From Sycobia sp. Sy_11 (lineage: Eukaryota > Arthropoda > Insecta > Hymenoptera > Epichrysomallidae): a DNA stretch of 64,000 bases. A program made the position numbers and the translations under genes. Position 1 is the first letter of the stretch, and each line of letters starts with the position of its first letter. Of the stretch, positions 14,817-26,534 are shown in pieces. The notes beneath the pieces were generated by a model. It was not told the origin of the DNA, did not search any database, and saw nothing but the letters and a program-made list of their open reading frames with translations. The stretch spans positions 403,156 to 467,155 of the forward strand of contig JACCIC010000297.1 in NCBI GenBank assembly GCA_018907035.1. Reading direction: 5' to 3'.

Positions 14817-17800
14817 TCAGAATATAATGTATAATATATATATATATATATATATACATATTAGGCTGTCAAATATTTCCTTTCCGCTTTTTAGCTCTTC
14901 ATTCAGTGCTTTATAAAAAGTGTTACAGTGGTCGGATTTACTTAAAATATGCGCCGTTTTGTTCGATAATCTGTTTCCATCTAGACGGCAACTTCAAAAT
15001 ACCCCTCTCGTAGAAACCCCTGTCCTTATTTACTAAGAACACGGACAGCCACTTTTCACAAGCCTCTTTTGAATCCAACTTTACACGACCAAGGGCGATC
15101 GGCATGGACAAGAACAGTTGGTAATCACTTGGCGCTATGTCCGGTCTATATGGTGGATACAATAAAACCTCCCGTTCGAATTCCCGTAGCTTTGGCGAAT
15201 CATCAACATCCTGTTGGCCAATTGTGGGCGCTTCTGGACGATAGCCTGCCTCAATCTGTTCAGTTCTTCACAGTGGAAGGTAGAATTAAGCGTTTGGCCA
15301 TATGGGAGCAGCTCATAGTGGACGACTCCCTTCCAATCCCACCAAACACATAGCAAAACCTTCCTGGCCATGAATCCCGGCTTGGCCACTGTTTGGGATG
15401 GTCCACCGGCCTTGGACCACGACCGTATTCGCTTGATATCATCGTATGAGATCCATTTTTCGTCGCGAGTCACCATCCGCTTCAAAAATGAGTCGAGTTC
15501 GAATCGTTTGAGGAGCACATCGCAGGCGTTGATTCGGTCCAGAAGGTTTTTTTGCGTAAAATCATGCGTCACCCAAACATCAAGCTTTTTTTGTATACAG
15601 CCTTCTGCAGATGGTTTAAAATGGTTTGGTGACTAACTCCCATCTCCTGGGCGATGTCACGAGATGCTACGTGCCGGTCTAACTTAATAAATTCTATGAT
15701 TTGATCGGTATTCGTCATCACAGGTCTTTCGCCGGCTGGCTTATCCATATATGGTCATGTAAAAGCCAAGTCGAAAGCCCTGCACGAGCTTGCAGCAAAA
15801 CAAAAAACGGTCAAGATCTAACTGCGGTTTCCAATTACATGACCGATAGACAAAAGAAAACAGACAGCAGGTTGGTCGCTTCAAGTGTCCAGACTGCTAA
15901 AACCGTCATAAGGCCACCATCAATAGTGGTCTTTCTCAAGCCCAGGGCTCTGGAGAAAATCTCCTCCACAGGAAAGGCAAGGAAGTCTTGTATAACAATT
16001 TTAAACACTAGGTAATCAAAGGTCCAAATTAGGAATCTAAGGGAGGCCAGAAAGGGACTCCTTGTAGAAACGACAACCGAAGCGATGTTGGAAAAATTGA
16101 AAGCCTCGGAACGACTCACGGACCTTTTTGAAAGGAAGCCGGGGCTCATCATCTATAACATGCCCTAGGACATATCGTCAGATGAGGTGACCTCGAATAT
16201 ATACCAGCAAAACGAGGAGCTGACCTCAACAAGTGAGGAATTCTCTGAATTCTTCAAACCCCGCTTCAAAACGGGAAAAGAGAGCGACACAGTAACCAAC
16301 ATTATGATTATGGAAGTTACACCGATTATCCGGGGAAAATTTCTTGAACATAAAAAAATTTATATAGTGTGGCTATTTTTTCATGTACAAGACTTTAATT
16401 TGAATCATTAGGTACAATGATGAGTCGCCAATTTTGATGAACAAGGGAGTGGATTCTCTGCGCATGCGCGTCGGTTCGCACTTGAATTGCCTTCCGCTTC
16501 ATGCCTTATTTTTAATGCTTTCATGACCTCTTTTAAAATCTGTTGGCCACCAAAACACCCAACTACGACTCACGGTATCAATACCATATATTTTAAGCAC
16601 TTTTTCAAGGGTTTCCGTCGCGGATTCGCCGAGTTTCGTACAAAATTCTATCGCGCACAAAATACTAAACAGCTGGCGAAGAAATGATTGTACAAGGGCT
16701 GTAGGTCTCGATCGAGAGAGTAGAGATTTAATATTTTGGTGGCGAATGGTGGCAAATAAAATCGGTCGCAGTACTTAATTGTCTGACCTCGATACATAGT
16801 TTAAAGATATTGTTCGATATCGTTTGTTTACGTTTATAAAATACTCACCCACTCCAGTTTTGAAGCTAAAATATGTCGAAATATGGCATGAAGTCGAAAT
16901 ATGCGTCGAGCGTTTTTATACGTAAGTGATTGTGTGAGAAAAAAATTCACACAACTCAAATTTCACTTGAAGACGTGAAATGAAAACCAGGATTTCTGCT
17001 TGCATGCGCTCAGATTGTCCCGGAGCGTGGAGCTTGGCTAATACAGAGGACTGACCTTCGTAAGTTGAACGAACGTATGTCCTTGTACACTTAGGCGCGA
17101 TTAAAATTTAAAATGCCGCGGATATCTGTTTATGCCGAATGTAGGCTAGAATAGGAGCTCACCCGAGGGCTGAATTGATCGTTTTGAGATAATTAAAAGT
17201 TTTTTAAATCCGATAAATACCACTTAATAATAAATATATAATTTGTGTTTGCAGCCTGGGCAGCGACGAGACAGGAAGATGGAGATCCAGCTCCTGGCCA
17301 GGTTGAGCACGCCCGTTAAAGCTACCCGTGCTACCAAGTATTATGGTTCTTGCAATCGAAAAATTTTGTGGAAAAGTAATGTTTTAAACTTGGTCTCGGA
17401 AGATATATATGAAAGCATCCCAGATATTTTGGAAAAGGAGTGCTTATTTATTTTCTCATCTAATTCCATATATATGTCTCGCAAGATTTACTCATCCGCA
17501 GTCGTATATGATGTTCATTTGTTGTGCTCGAGACAATCGCAGACTGTAGAGAATCTTATTGTTTCTTAAGTTATTAAATCAATCTCTGACTTTTCATTTA
17601 TTATCAAAATTTATTATAACAAAATTTACAACTTCACTACTAAAGGGGATATGAACACATTTCTCGAACGAAATACTAAGCAGAACAAAAACGCGTTATG
17701 ATTAGCTTTCTTCCTAGACTCAATAACAATTGCTTTAGTCTTACCTTTAGTGTGAGTCAACCTGTAAGTCTTTATCCAATAAGCTGTAACATATCCCTAC

Positions 17801-19144
17801 TGACATAATCGATCGATTACTCTAAATTTCGTCCTTCATTACATATAAGCACATTTGCTAATCATCTGCACGTTTTAGTTATAAAAAAATACCGGAAATC
17901 CCGATTTTCTTAAGTCTTGTTCTTAGTTTTAGGCAAATGTTAAATTAAGAAAATTATTATACGGATACAGAGTACAGACTAAATGCTTAAATGTTAAATT
18001 ATCTAAGTGTCGGAGCAGCGAATAGAAATTGTTCTAATCTAATATACTATTGATAATCCACTTATCATGGAATGAGACAAATGTCAATTTGAAATGACAG
18101 TTGCAACATCTATAATGAATATAGGGCATCATATTAATATTCATAAGTATTTGAAACCAAAGATACTATGGGACAAAAACATTGCAGTAGAGGTAAATAA
18201 AATTTAAAATGTATTTATCACTTTAGTATTCAGTTGAATCTCATGATTCAAAACTAAAGATAGAAATAAAGATAAGGTACATATGAAGAGGAAATCTGTA
18301 TGATTTGTTTACTAAAGCAGTGAAAGACTATCAGATATTTCATATGTTATAGATAAGTAGAAATCAGATAAGATTAGTTCAACTAATTGCGTATAGAGCA
18401 TAGTGTTTCCGATACTTCAATTCAAAGCGAAAAATAATGAAGAAAAATTTATAAGAGATAATAAAGGAAGAAGCATTCTCATTTTAGGACAATATCATGA
18501 TAACGCCAGGTTCAATTTTTAGAGGATAAGAAGTGGGGATGGTCATATCGGAATAAACAAAATATATTTATAGATTAAAATATGCACTTCTGAAGTATCA
18601 ATTAATTTGTTTATCCGGTGCTTGGTTGGATCACAAATGAATATTATGATTACGGAATAAACAAAATATATTTATAGATTAAAATATGCACTTCTGAAGT
18701 AACAATTAATTTGTTTATCCGGTGCTTGGTTGGATCACAAATGAATATTATGATTATTTATTGATTTAAATAGATAATTAAATATTTAAGTATGTTTTGG
18801 AGGCTTCGGATTCAAGAACGTTTTTATACGAATTTTTATAAAATGTAATTCATGATTGAAAAGTTGGAAAAATAAAACCTGCTAATGACTGAATATTTTA
18901 AATTAATTATTCGAAAATTAAATATTACGTATGTGAACTGTATGTTGGTGTCCAGCTAGGTTGTAGCATATAATTGTCTAGTCACTAACACTTAGTGCAT
19001 GCGGAAATTCGCTAGTTTTATTATCTATTAAGATAGAATAGGCATCTAGATATTTCCTACTCACTTCCATGAGGGCGTGATGATGTGTACGCCTCGCAGC
19101 GGAGACTATGGGACACTCACGTAAATACTATTTGTGTTCATTCA

Positions 19145-19191
<47 letters not shown>

Positions 19192-21417
19192 GGGTATCTT
19201 ATTTTATCGTACGACCTCTGATATCTAGTTGGATATGCAATTTGACAAACAATGGTTCAGACAATTATGGTAGGACTCAAAGGAGTCATCTGAAAATGAC
19301 CTTGTCATTGACCTGAAAATGAATTTTCAAGGTTAAATGAAGATCAAGTTTATTTTTTTAATGGAAACGTATATTGTTTATGTCATATACGAATTCTGCG
19401 ATAAAAGATACATATCATTTGTATGAAAGATTTTTTTCATAAATGCTTTGATATCTCGTAGAAGACATTTTTCAGCAACTTTTCGTAAAGATGCCTAATC
19501 AGCGATCTACAAAAACTTGGTACTAATAATCTTCGTAAGACCCCTCGATATGTAAAGTCTTATCCTTGAAATGGCTTGAAAATTCTGACAGCTACTCCAT
19601 TCTTAGGATGATTAGATTTTCATCGACTTTGAAAATCTGAATTTTAGAGCAGAGAAATACCTACAGCAAATTATTTCTAGTAAGATGGAGAATTTTCTAA
19701 AAAATTCTCCCACAGCAGAATCTGACTACACGTAAGTAGAAATAGTCAATATGATTACGATTCTTGGACAATGTAATGACAATTACAGGGCTGCGGTGAG
19801 GCTATACACTGAATAATTATCCTACTCGGAGGACTATAAGACTTCTTACAGCAGGAGCTGAAGAAGCTGACTTCAGAAGGCTCAGGCGATGTAGGTAGGC
19901 CCAAGAGAGCATATTGCGCTTGTACTTTACGCTATTATTGCCGAGGATCCTAAAATTTCGACGCATCAAATTCAACTAACGCATGGTACCGAGATCAACA
20001 GTTTCCATTACATTGCGTCATTTTAGATTTAATCCATATCACTAGTGCCTGACACATGTCATTGAGCCAGGTGATCTTGCCAGGTGATTTGTATTGTGTT
20101 AGTGGGCGGAAACATAAAAGCATAGAAACTCGTTTTTTTATCAGACTCTCTTTAGAGACGAGGCAAAGATCGACAAAATGAAAGGAGTTAATCTCCATAA
20201 TACGCATGATTATCCAGAAGAAACTACACATTGGCAGCAAGATCGCCATGCACAAAGACGATGATCAATTCATTTTTGAGCGGGTATAGTTTGGGAACGC
20301 GTCATAGGTCCTATTTTTTATGAGCGTAATTTAAACGGACAGATTTATCTGTACATTCTCGACAACCAGATTCCACCTCTAATAAAAAACATTTCAGTAG
20401 AAATAAGCGATGCATGAGTTTTCAGCAGGGTGGTACTCTGGCTCATCATTCATTAACTATCAGGAGATTTTTGAACGCCACTTATCCAGATGATTAGGAT
20501 GCTGGGATTGGCATTGGTATTCCGTGGTGTGAATTCCCGCCGAGTTCGACAGATTTGAGCTCGCTGGCGTTTTTTCTATATACGGTACAAAATATGATGG
20601 ACAGAATTGTTGGAGCATTCCAGGCAATCATTCCAAAACAATAATAGATATCGAAAGCAGTTCCCGGCGGAGAATCCAAATGTGTATTCAACAGAATGGG
20701 CATTTGATAGAGTATTTGAGGTGCTGAAATTACCGCGACTGGCTGGATGTTAGTGTCTTGCCTTAAGTGTTTCGACATTGGGTTATGTCTTGTCTTGACT
20801 GCACCTTGACTTGATTCCGACTTTACATTCCGAATCGACTACAGCTTGACATATCTCGCACATAATTCAACCTTGACCTCACTTTAACCTTGATGTATGC
20901 ATACAGTGGACCCTGTACTTGTTCTATCACCAGATCTTGGCCTTGACTGGACCAGAACCTGCATTTGATGTTAATCTTATTTGACCGTGATCATGCTGTC
21001 ACTTGATCGTGAACTTGATACGTTTTTGTCTCATTGAGACTTTAAATTGACCTGGCCTGATTCACCTGATAGAACTTGGCCTGATTGTGACTAAATAAAG
21101 GCCAAAGCTGAAAAGTATCTTCTAGCGAGAAATCAATGCATTTACAACAAAAACAAATGTTTCCTACAAAAGATACGTATGTTTTATCGCAGAATCCGAA
21201 GATGACATAAAAAATATGTGTTTCCATTAAAAAAACTAAACATGACCTTGATTTGACCTTGAAAATACATTTCAGTCAACGACAAGGTAGTTCTCAGATG
21301 GCCCCCTGCGAGTCCTACAACTATTGTCTGAACCATTTTTTATTTTTTATTTTATTTTCTAAATTGCATATCTAAAGCGATATCAGGGGTGGTATTTAAA
21401 ATGGGTCACCTTGTGTA

Positions 21418-21457
<40 letters not shown>

Positions 21458-24400
21458 GACGACCGTTTTGGCGGTCGTGTATTTTCGCGACTTCAAAACC
21501 TCTCCTCGCGCGCGATCGGGATTACCACGTTCGCGAACCGCGAGTGGAGTTCGAACGGGAAACGGAGCAACGAAGAGCATAAGAGCGCTCTTTCTCATTT
21601 CTGCGTATTGCGTCACGGAGAGTGTAGTACCGCTCCACGTTCTAATCTAGAACCACAGCCCCAGACACTGAGAGGCCAGCTCACTCGACTTTTCCGATCC
21701 ACCACATCTCGACACCGAGTTCAGGCAAGAACGTTCTTGCCACCCACCGTGCAGCCCGAGACGTATCCACGTCTCCCTGGCCGACGGAGACATCCTCGGC
21801 ATTGCCGCACTCGAGTTGCAAGCAGGTCGAGAGACGCCGCCAGCACCGACGCCGTCAGCGAGCGAACTTGCGAGAGAGAGAGAGAGAGAGAGAGAGCGAA
21901 CCGCTCTAAACGAAGGACGCCGGCACCGATAAGCTGCCCAACCAGGCACATGCAGAAATTGATCGTCTCCTAGCCGAGGGCATCATTGAACTATCCGAGA
22001 GTCTGTGGAGTAGTTGCCCCGTAATAGTGCCTAAAAAGGACGGCAAAATTAGATTTTGCATTGATTACCACACGCTATTCATTACCACATAAGGACGTCC
22101 TTCTGGATAACCTAAGAGATGCTAGGTATTCGTCGATAATCAACCTAAGCCTACCATTAAATTCCACTGGACGAAAACAGCAAGGAGATTACCGCCTTAG
22201 CTGTCCCACAAAAGAGCCTTTTTCAGTATAAGCGACTGCCTTATGGACTGACAAATGCCACCGCCACATTTCAGAGAGGTATGGATCTCATCTTCGGAAC
22301 GGAGTCGCAACCATCCGTCTTTGTTTACATGGACGATATCATTGTCGCCAAGAAGACTTTCGAGCAGCATATTCGAGAACTAATGGCGGTGATACTCAGT
22401 TCCTAAAAGACCTTGCAAAGAACAACCTGCGCCTCACAAAACTACTGTAAAACAATATGAAATGGCCCCAGGGGACAGGCGCAACAGGAAGCTTTTAATA
22501 AGCTCCGCATACTGTTGACGCAAGCGCCGGTACTAGCGCGCCCTGTGCAAAACGAACCTTATACCCTGTAAACAGACGCAAGTAACTACGCCCTCGGGGC
22601 GGTGCTAAGCCAAAACAATCTAGGTGAAGCGCACTCAATCGCGTATGCAAGCCGGACACTTACCCAAGCAGAATCAAATTACACGGTCACCAAAAAGGAA
22701 TGTCTAGCTGTCTTATGGGCCGTGGAAAAGTTTTGCGGTCACTTGCTAGGTAAAAAATTCACTGTCATAACAGACCATAGTAGCCTAAAATGGCTCCCCA
22801 CACGCAAAGATCCAACAGGCCGCCTAGCAAGATGGGCGACTGCGTTGCAGGCGTATAATATGATAATAGTGCACCGAAAAGGACCATTACATCATGTACC
22901 AGATGCCCTATCGAAACCCCCCAAACTCCAAATCCCCTATCGAAACCCTCACGACGTGAAACTACCGATACCATCGAAGAGAACGATGGCAACTGTCCGG
23001 AAAGACGTAAAACTACCACAACATTACTAAAGGAGGACCGCGCGGAAAGACGTGAAAATATCACAACATCAGGTGTAGAAATAGAAGAGGTGCGTCCGGA
23101 AAGACGTAAAACTAGAACACCATCAAGAGTAGGAGATGAGCTGCAGAAAGAAGGAAGAAAATAAGAAGAAGTGAAGGAAGAAAGAAGAGAAAGCAAGAAA
23201 AAGGAAACGAATTGGATCTATAATCCGTTTGCTCAGAGATATAAGGATCTTTGGGAAAAGATCGCGGTGTACGAGAGTGATAGAGATGATTCCCATAAGA
23301 CGGGGTCACTAGAGGCGTCCCGTAGAAAGGTGATCGAACACCGAAACCATCGAGACGCAATACCATACACGTCCGCGAGACAAATCAGATTAATTTCCCC
23401 CTTACCGTATCGACCAGGCCCGAAAATTCGTCAGCCCGCTCCCAAAAAGCAGCTCGTATCTCGTATATAAACCAGCTGCCCCAATTATTTATGTAAGTAC
23501 ACCAGAGGACGGCGAGGTGCTCCTATATCGTGGCGACCGTTGCGCTTGCATGCGCTCAGTCGTAATACAAAAGACAGGCCGTTGGAAAAGCCGCCCAAAA
23601 TCATAAGGTGACAAAAAAACAACGGAGCAGGAAAAGATTATAATTCCGACGCGGTATAAAAAACCTGACGATGACAAGGCCGGAGTTGACAAAAAGATCC
23701 CCAGTATAATACCGTGCCCAGAGATACTTCCAAAATGGAATTCGTACAAGCTATCGACATCAACGATGATAAGAACTGCTTCACCGGTAGCAAGCATCGA
23801 ACGGCCATCAGATGAGCCACAGGCGACGCATAATAGCGCCAGCTCAGTAGGAGCATTACCGGCCCTGATGAACCTAAAGGTATTGCCGCCCCTCAATTTT
23901 ACTCTCCCCTACACCCACATCCTTCACCACCTGCTAGGCCAATTTCACAATTGGGAATTGTGCCCAACAAGCACACAACAGCAGCCCCACACGGCTGTTG
24001 GAACTGTGGTGAAACCAGACATGGCTACGCCACCTGCTCACACCCGCGAAGCAAGAAATTGTGCTATAAGTGTGGCAGGGCGGATCGCGACATGTGCACC
24101 TGCGCATAAATCCAAGATCGTGCGATACCCGTCGTATGGTCTTAGGAGGGGGAGGGCACTGCGCAGTCGGAGACACAGGCGAAGACGACACTACAGGCGT
24201 CTACACAAAGTGTGTCAGAGAGGGAAGAGGCACGAGAGTGTAGCGCGAGCCCCACGGTTGTGCAAACCCTGCAAGAGGTGGCAAGCGCGACGAGAAATGC
24301 GCAGCCCGTTATGATCCTCGTGCCAGGGGTTAAGGTTTATATGCAAAAGTAAAAGTAGACCTAAAGCGCACATGGCCCCATAACTACCAGCGATTGTACC

Positions 24401-26484
24401 TGGAAACATACAAAACGTATTACAAATGGCATACATAACCCACTACAAATGGACAATATTGATTCCCCCCCAATATCGGTATAAATGACCAATACAGTTT
24501 TCTCAAGACAGTTACAAATGGCCAATATAGATCCCCCTCAAGATTGTAAAAATGGGTATGATAGTTTTCCCCAATTACAAATGGCTAATATACAAATATA
24601 CCAATGGCGTAGATAGCCTCCGACTTATTAGCTATTATACTAGAAAGCCAATAAAACTTGAGCCAACTACAAATGACTAACCACTAGCCCAACAGCGAAA
24701 TCAGCCCAGTAGAGAGCAATGCCAATTGAAATCGTGAAAGAGATGGCCGGAATACGTAGAATATTAGAGGCAACCCCCGCAAGTAGAAGCACTACTAAGA
24801 TATAGCGTTGGCGGGCGAGGACGCGTAAAAGTAAGTGAGCGAACAATGGCTCGAGAAGGGGATAAAACTACTTACCCGTCCCACCAACGCTGTACCTGAC
24901 ACAATCAGCCGGAACAGCCCTAATGATACACGTTGTTTTAGTAACACAACGCGCTAAGAAGAGAGAAGAAAACAAAAAGGCAGCAGACCTACGTCACTTA
25001 CATTGCGAAGCAGAAGAAGAAGCGTGCATTAGAGAACAAAGCGTTAGACTATAAGAGATTCTTACTTTTAGAGTAGTTTAAAAAACAAATCGTTAGAAGT
25101 AACAGTAGAATTAGGATTAGAATAGCTAGAAACTTTAATTCAAATACTCAATTAGACATAGGTTTAGACTAGAAGTAGATTAGAATAGATTTAGGTTAAT
25201 AATGAAATTAGAATTTACCGTTATCAATTCACAATAGGAATAACAATAACAACATAGGTTTATATAGAGTCATCACACAACAACTTCGATTCCTGTATAC
25301 ACCAGCGGGTGTAATCAATAATGTTTAATATCGCCAGCGAATACCCACTCCACTCGACTAATTTCATTTCCTTTTTTCCTCCCTTATCATATCTCCACCA
25401 TTAATCAGCTTAACACCGCGCACAATAATTAAGCGAATGACCAGCATTCCGATCACATGCTTCCCGCAAGTTTTGGGAGGGGGAGTTTGTGACGACCGTT
25501 TTGGCGGTCGTGTATTTTCGCGACTTCAAAACCACTGCTCGCGCGCGATCGGGATTACCACGTTCGCGAACCACGAGAGTGCGCGGAGTTCACACGAGAA
25601 ACGGAACAACGAAGAGCATAGGAGCGCTCTTTCTCATTCCTGCGTATTCCGTCACGGAGAGTGTAGTACTGCACAGTATTATGTTCTAACCTAGAACCAC
25701 AGCACCGGACACTGAGAGGTCAGCTCGCTCAACTTTTCCGATCCATCACATCTCGACACCGAGTTTAAGCAAGGAGGCTCTTTCCACCCACCGTGCAGCC
25801 CGAGACGTATCTACGTCTCCCTGGCCGTCGGGGACATACTCGGCATCGCCGCACTCGAGCCGCAAGGAGGTCGAGAGACGCCACCAGCACAACGGCGAGC
25901 AAACGTGCGAGAGAGAGAGAGAGACCGGAGCGCTCTAAACGAAGGACGCCGGCACCGACGAACGAGCGAGAGGGGGAGAGGAAGGGCGAATAAGACAACT
26001 GCAGCTTCCTTACGGCAAGTAGTTTTGCCTTATTTATATTGTTATTGAGTGTCGCTATTCAGGCTGCCTTCACCCGACGTTGCGCGCATTGTTATAAAAT
26101 ATGCAAAGTCCGTGATTCGCGTAAACAACCGTTCCATCATAATTGTTTCCCTGCGTGTTCATTCCCGTATGGTCGCAGTGTTTCCGTCTATATTTGTATC
26201 TTCCCGCATTGTATTATAGCTTCCCCACGCGTCGCTGAACCCGCAAGGAGTGGGTAGCCCGCGAGCTATCGTATCATATTGTAACGCGCTTTAGTATTGT
26301 TAATAAAGACATTGTTAATATTATTATTTGCCCCGAGTTATTCTTTCCGTGTTCCCCCTGTTCCCCGTTTCAGACGGAGCTAGCGTGTGTGCACAATCAA
26401 GCACACACACATCTACAGGTAGATACGACTACCTTAGTAAGCCACTATAAACGGTAAGTTTAATGCCAAAACTGGCGTTACAAA

Positions 26485-26534
<50 letters not shown>

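Larger units (their letters stand above)
21455..26482 (+). mobile_element. Ty3/gypsy-type LTR retrotransposon, rearranged and deleted
   Basis: The left LTR (from 21455) and right LTR (from 25488) both start TGTGACGACCGTTTTGGCGG. The right one ends GGCGTTACA at 26482. The left LTR breaks off near 21932 and runs straight into RT coding sequence, so primer-binding site, normal gag position and protease are lost. RT and RNase H precede a zinc-knuckle gag-like segment, the reverse of the usual order. No integrase was found. A polypurine tract precedes the right LTR. The element lies in the 13.8-kb Vps13 intron; its 4-bp flanks (ATAT and AAAT) do not match exactly. Confidence 0.85.

Noticed and set aside
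15835..16152. 105-codon minus-strand frame
   Set aside because: Antisense shadow of the LINE ORF1 fragment, which shows family motifs on the plus strand.
21389..21973. 194-codon frame across the LTR start
   Set aside because: It spans a (TA)n tract, the LTR border and the broken LTR-RT junction, so it cannot be a real gene.
22765..23366. Minus-strand Ser/Leu-rich frames
   Set aside because: Antisense shadows of RNase H and the Lys/Glu-rich segment.
21451..26486. Exact target-site duplication for the 21.4-26.5 kb LTR element
   Set aside because: The flanks are ATAT and AAAT in a TA-rich site. The match is imperfect and uninformative.
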